Shown here: piece after piece, positions 63,976 to 64,000 of the stretch
Position numbering within the stretch: position 1 is the first letter of the stretch
Layout: each line of letters opens with the position of its first letter
Assembly (NCBI GenBank): GCA_027924585.1
Contig: BSBM01000190.1
Location: 434,001 to 498,000 of the forward strand
Direction of reading: 5' to 3'
Source: Larix kaempferi
Lineage: Eukaryota; Streptophyta; Pinopsida; Pinales; Pinaceae
DNA: 64,000 bases
The notes under the pieces: model-generated
Databases searched by the model: none
Seen by the model: only the letters and a program-made list of their open reading frames with translations
Told to the model about the DNA's origin: nothing
Made by a program: the position numbers and the translations under genes

Positions 63976-64000
63976 CTTTTAGTTCTTGCAGTTTGTTCGG

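Larger units (their letters stand above)
49480..64000 (+). mobile_element. Element D: giant Tat/Ogre-like Ty3 retrotransposon with antisense gene (3' end outside the window)
   Basis: At least 14.5 kb. 5' LTR 49480-50237, arginine-type primer site, 1.8-kb leader with a ~33-bp repeat array, Gag, protease, extra zinc knuckles, RT, degenerate RNase H, integrase, then a separate second RNase H, a hairpin array, an antisense plant-mobile-domain gene, and a long 3' region built of tandem duplications. No second copy of the LTR start TGTTAACACCC appears by 64000, so the 3' LTR lies outside. Pol is one frame from 55360 to 58767 with four stops only. The left target site in C is ACGGC. Confidence 0.92.

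Overview
The window looks like repeat-filled intergenic DNA from a vascular plant with a large genome. I see no single-copy host gene and no tRNA or rRNA gene; nearly everything is LTR retrotransposon sequence, nested three to four deep and mostly decayed by stop codons and frameshifts. The clade is uncertain. Very long LTRs, old insertions and this mix of Ty3 lineages would fit a gymnosperm, but nothing here proves that.

Layout. An old chromovirus-type background (called E, with its long LTR sequences, an inverted arrangement of them, and an unclassified repeat carrying a ~180-bp tandem array) has been split by younger insertions. (1) F, 669-11201, minus strand, is a non-autonomous element with 2.1-2.3 kb LTRs inside an E LTR. 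(2) G, 5188-8386, minus strand, is a compact gag-only LTR element inside F with a perfect 5-bp target duplication (TCACA). (3) B, 14124-23340, plus strand, is a Ty3 element with 654-bp LTRs inside the unclassified repeat. (4) A, 29864-40302, plus strand, is a chromovirus with 357-bp LTRs and target duplication TGCAT inside the second, inverted copy of that repeat. (5) H1/H2, 34616-39119, is a tail-to-tail inverted pair of small LTR elements inside the integrase of A. (6) C, 42452-49479, plus strand, is a relative of B. (7) D, 49480 to beyond the window end, is a giant Tat/Ogre-like element inserted in the integrase of C.

Most notable biology. B and C carry a second Gag-like domain between protease and reverse transcriptase, and a Gag tail with several zinc knuckles, a Tyr/Gln-rich linker and an RGG box. 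D has a degenerate Ty3 RNase H and a second RNase H domain with a full acidic set placed downstream of integrase rather than upstream. D also has a repeated zinc-knuckle block after protease, an antisense plant-mobile-domain gene with a plausible 94-nt intron, a tandem array of five short hairpins whose stems covary while the loop TCCACG stays fixed, and related ~33-bp GC-rich repeats both in its leader and upstream of the antisense gene. The H pair looks like an inverted dimer joined through a 6-bp microhomology.

No element appears able to move by itself: A, B, C, D and E all have broken pol frames, while F, G and H lack pol. G keeps an uninterrupted 434-residue Gag-like frame and might be mobilised in trans.
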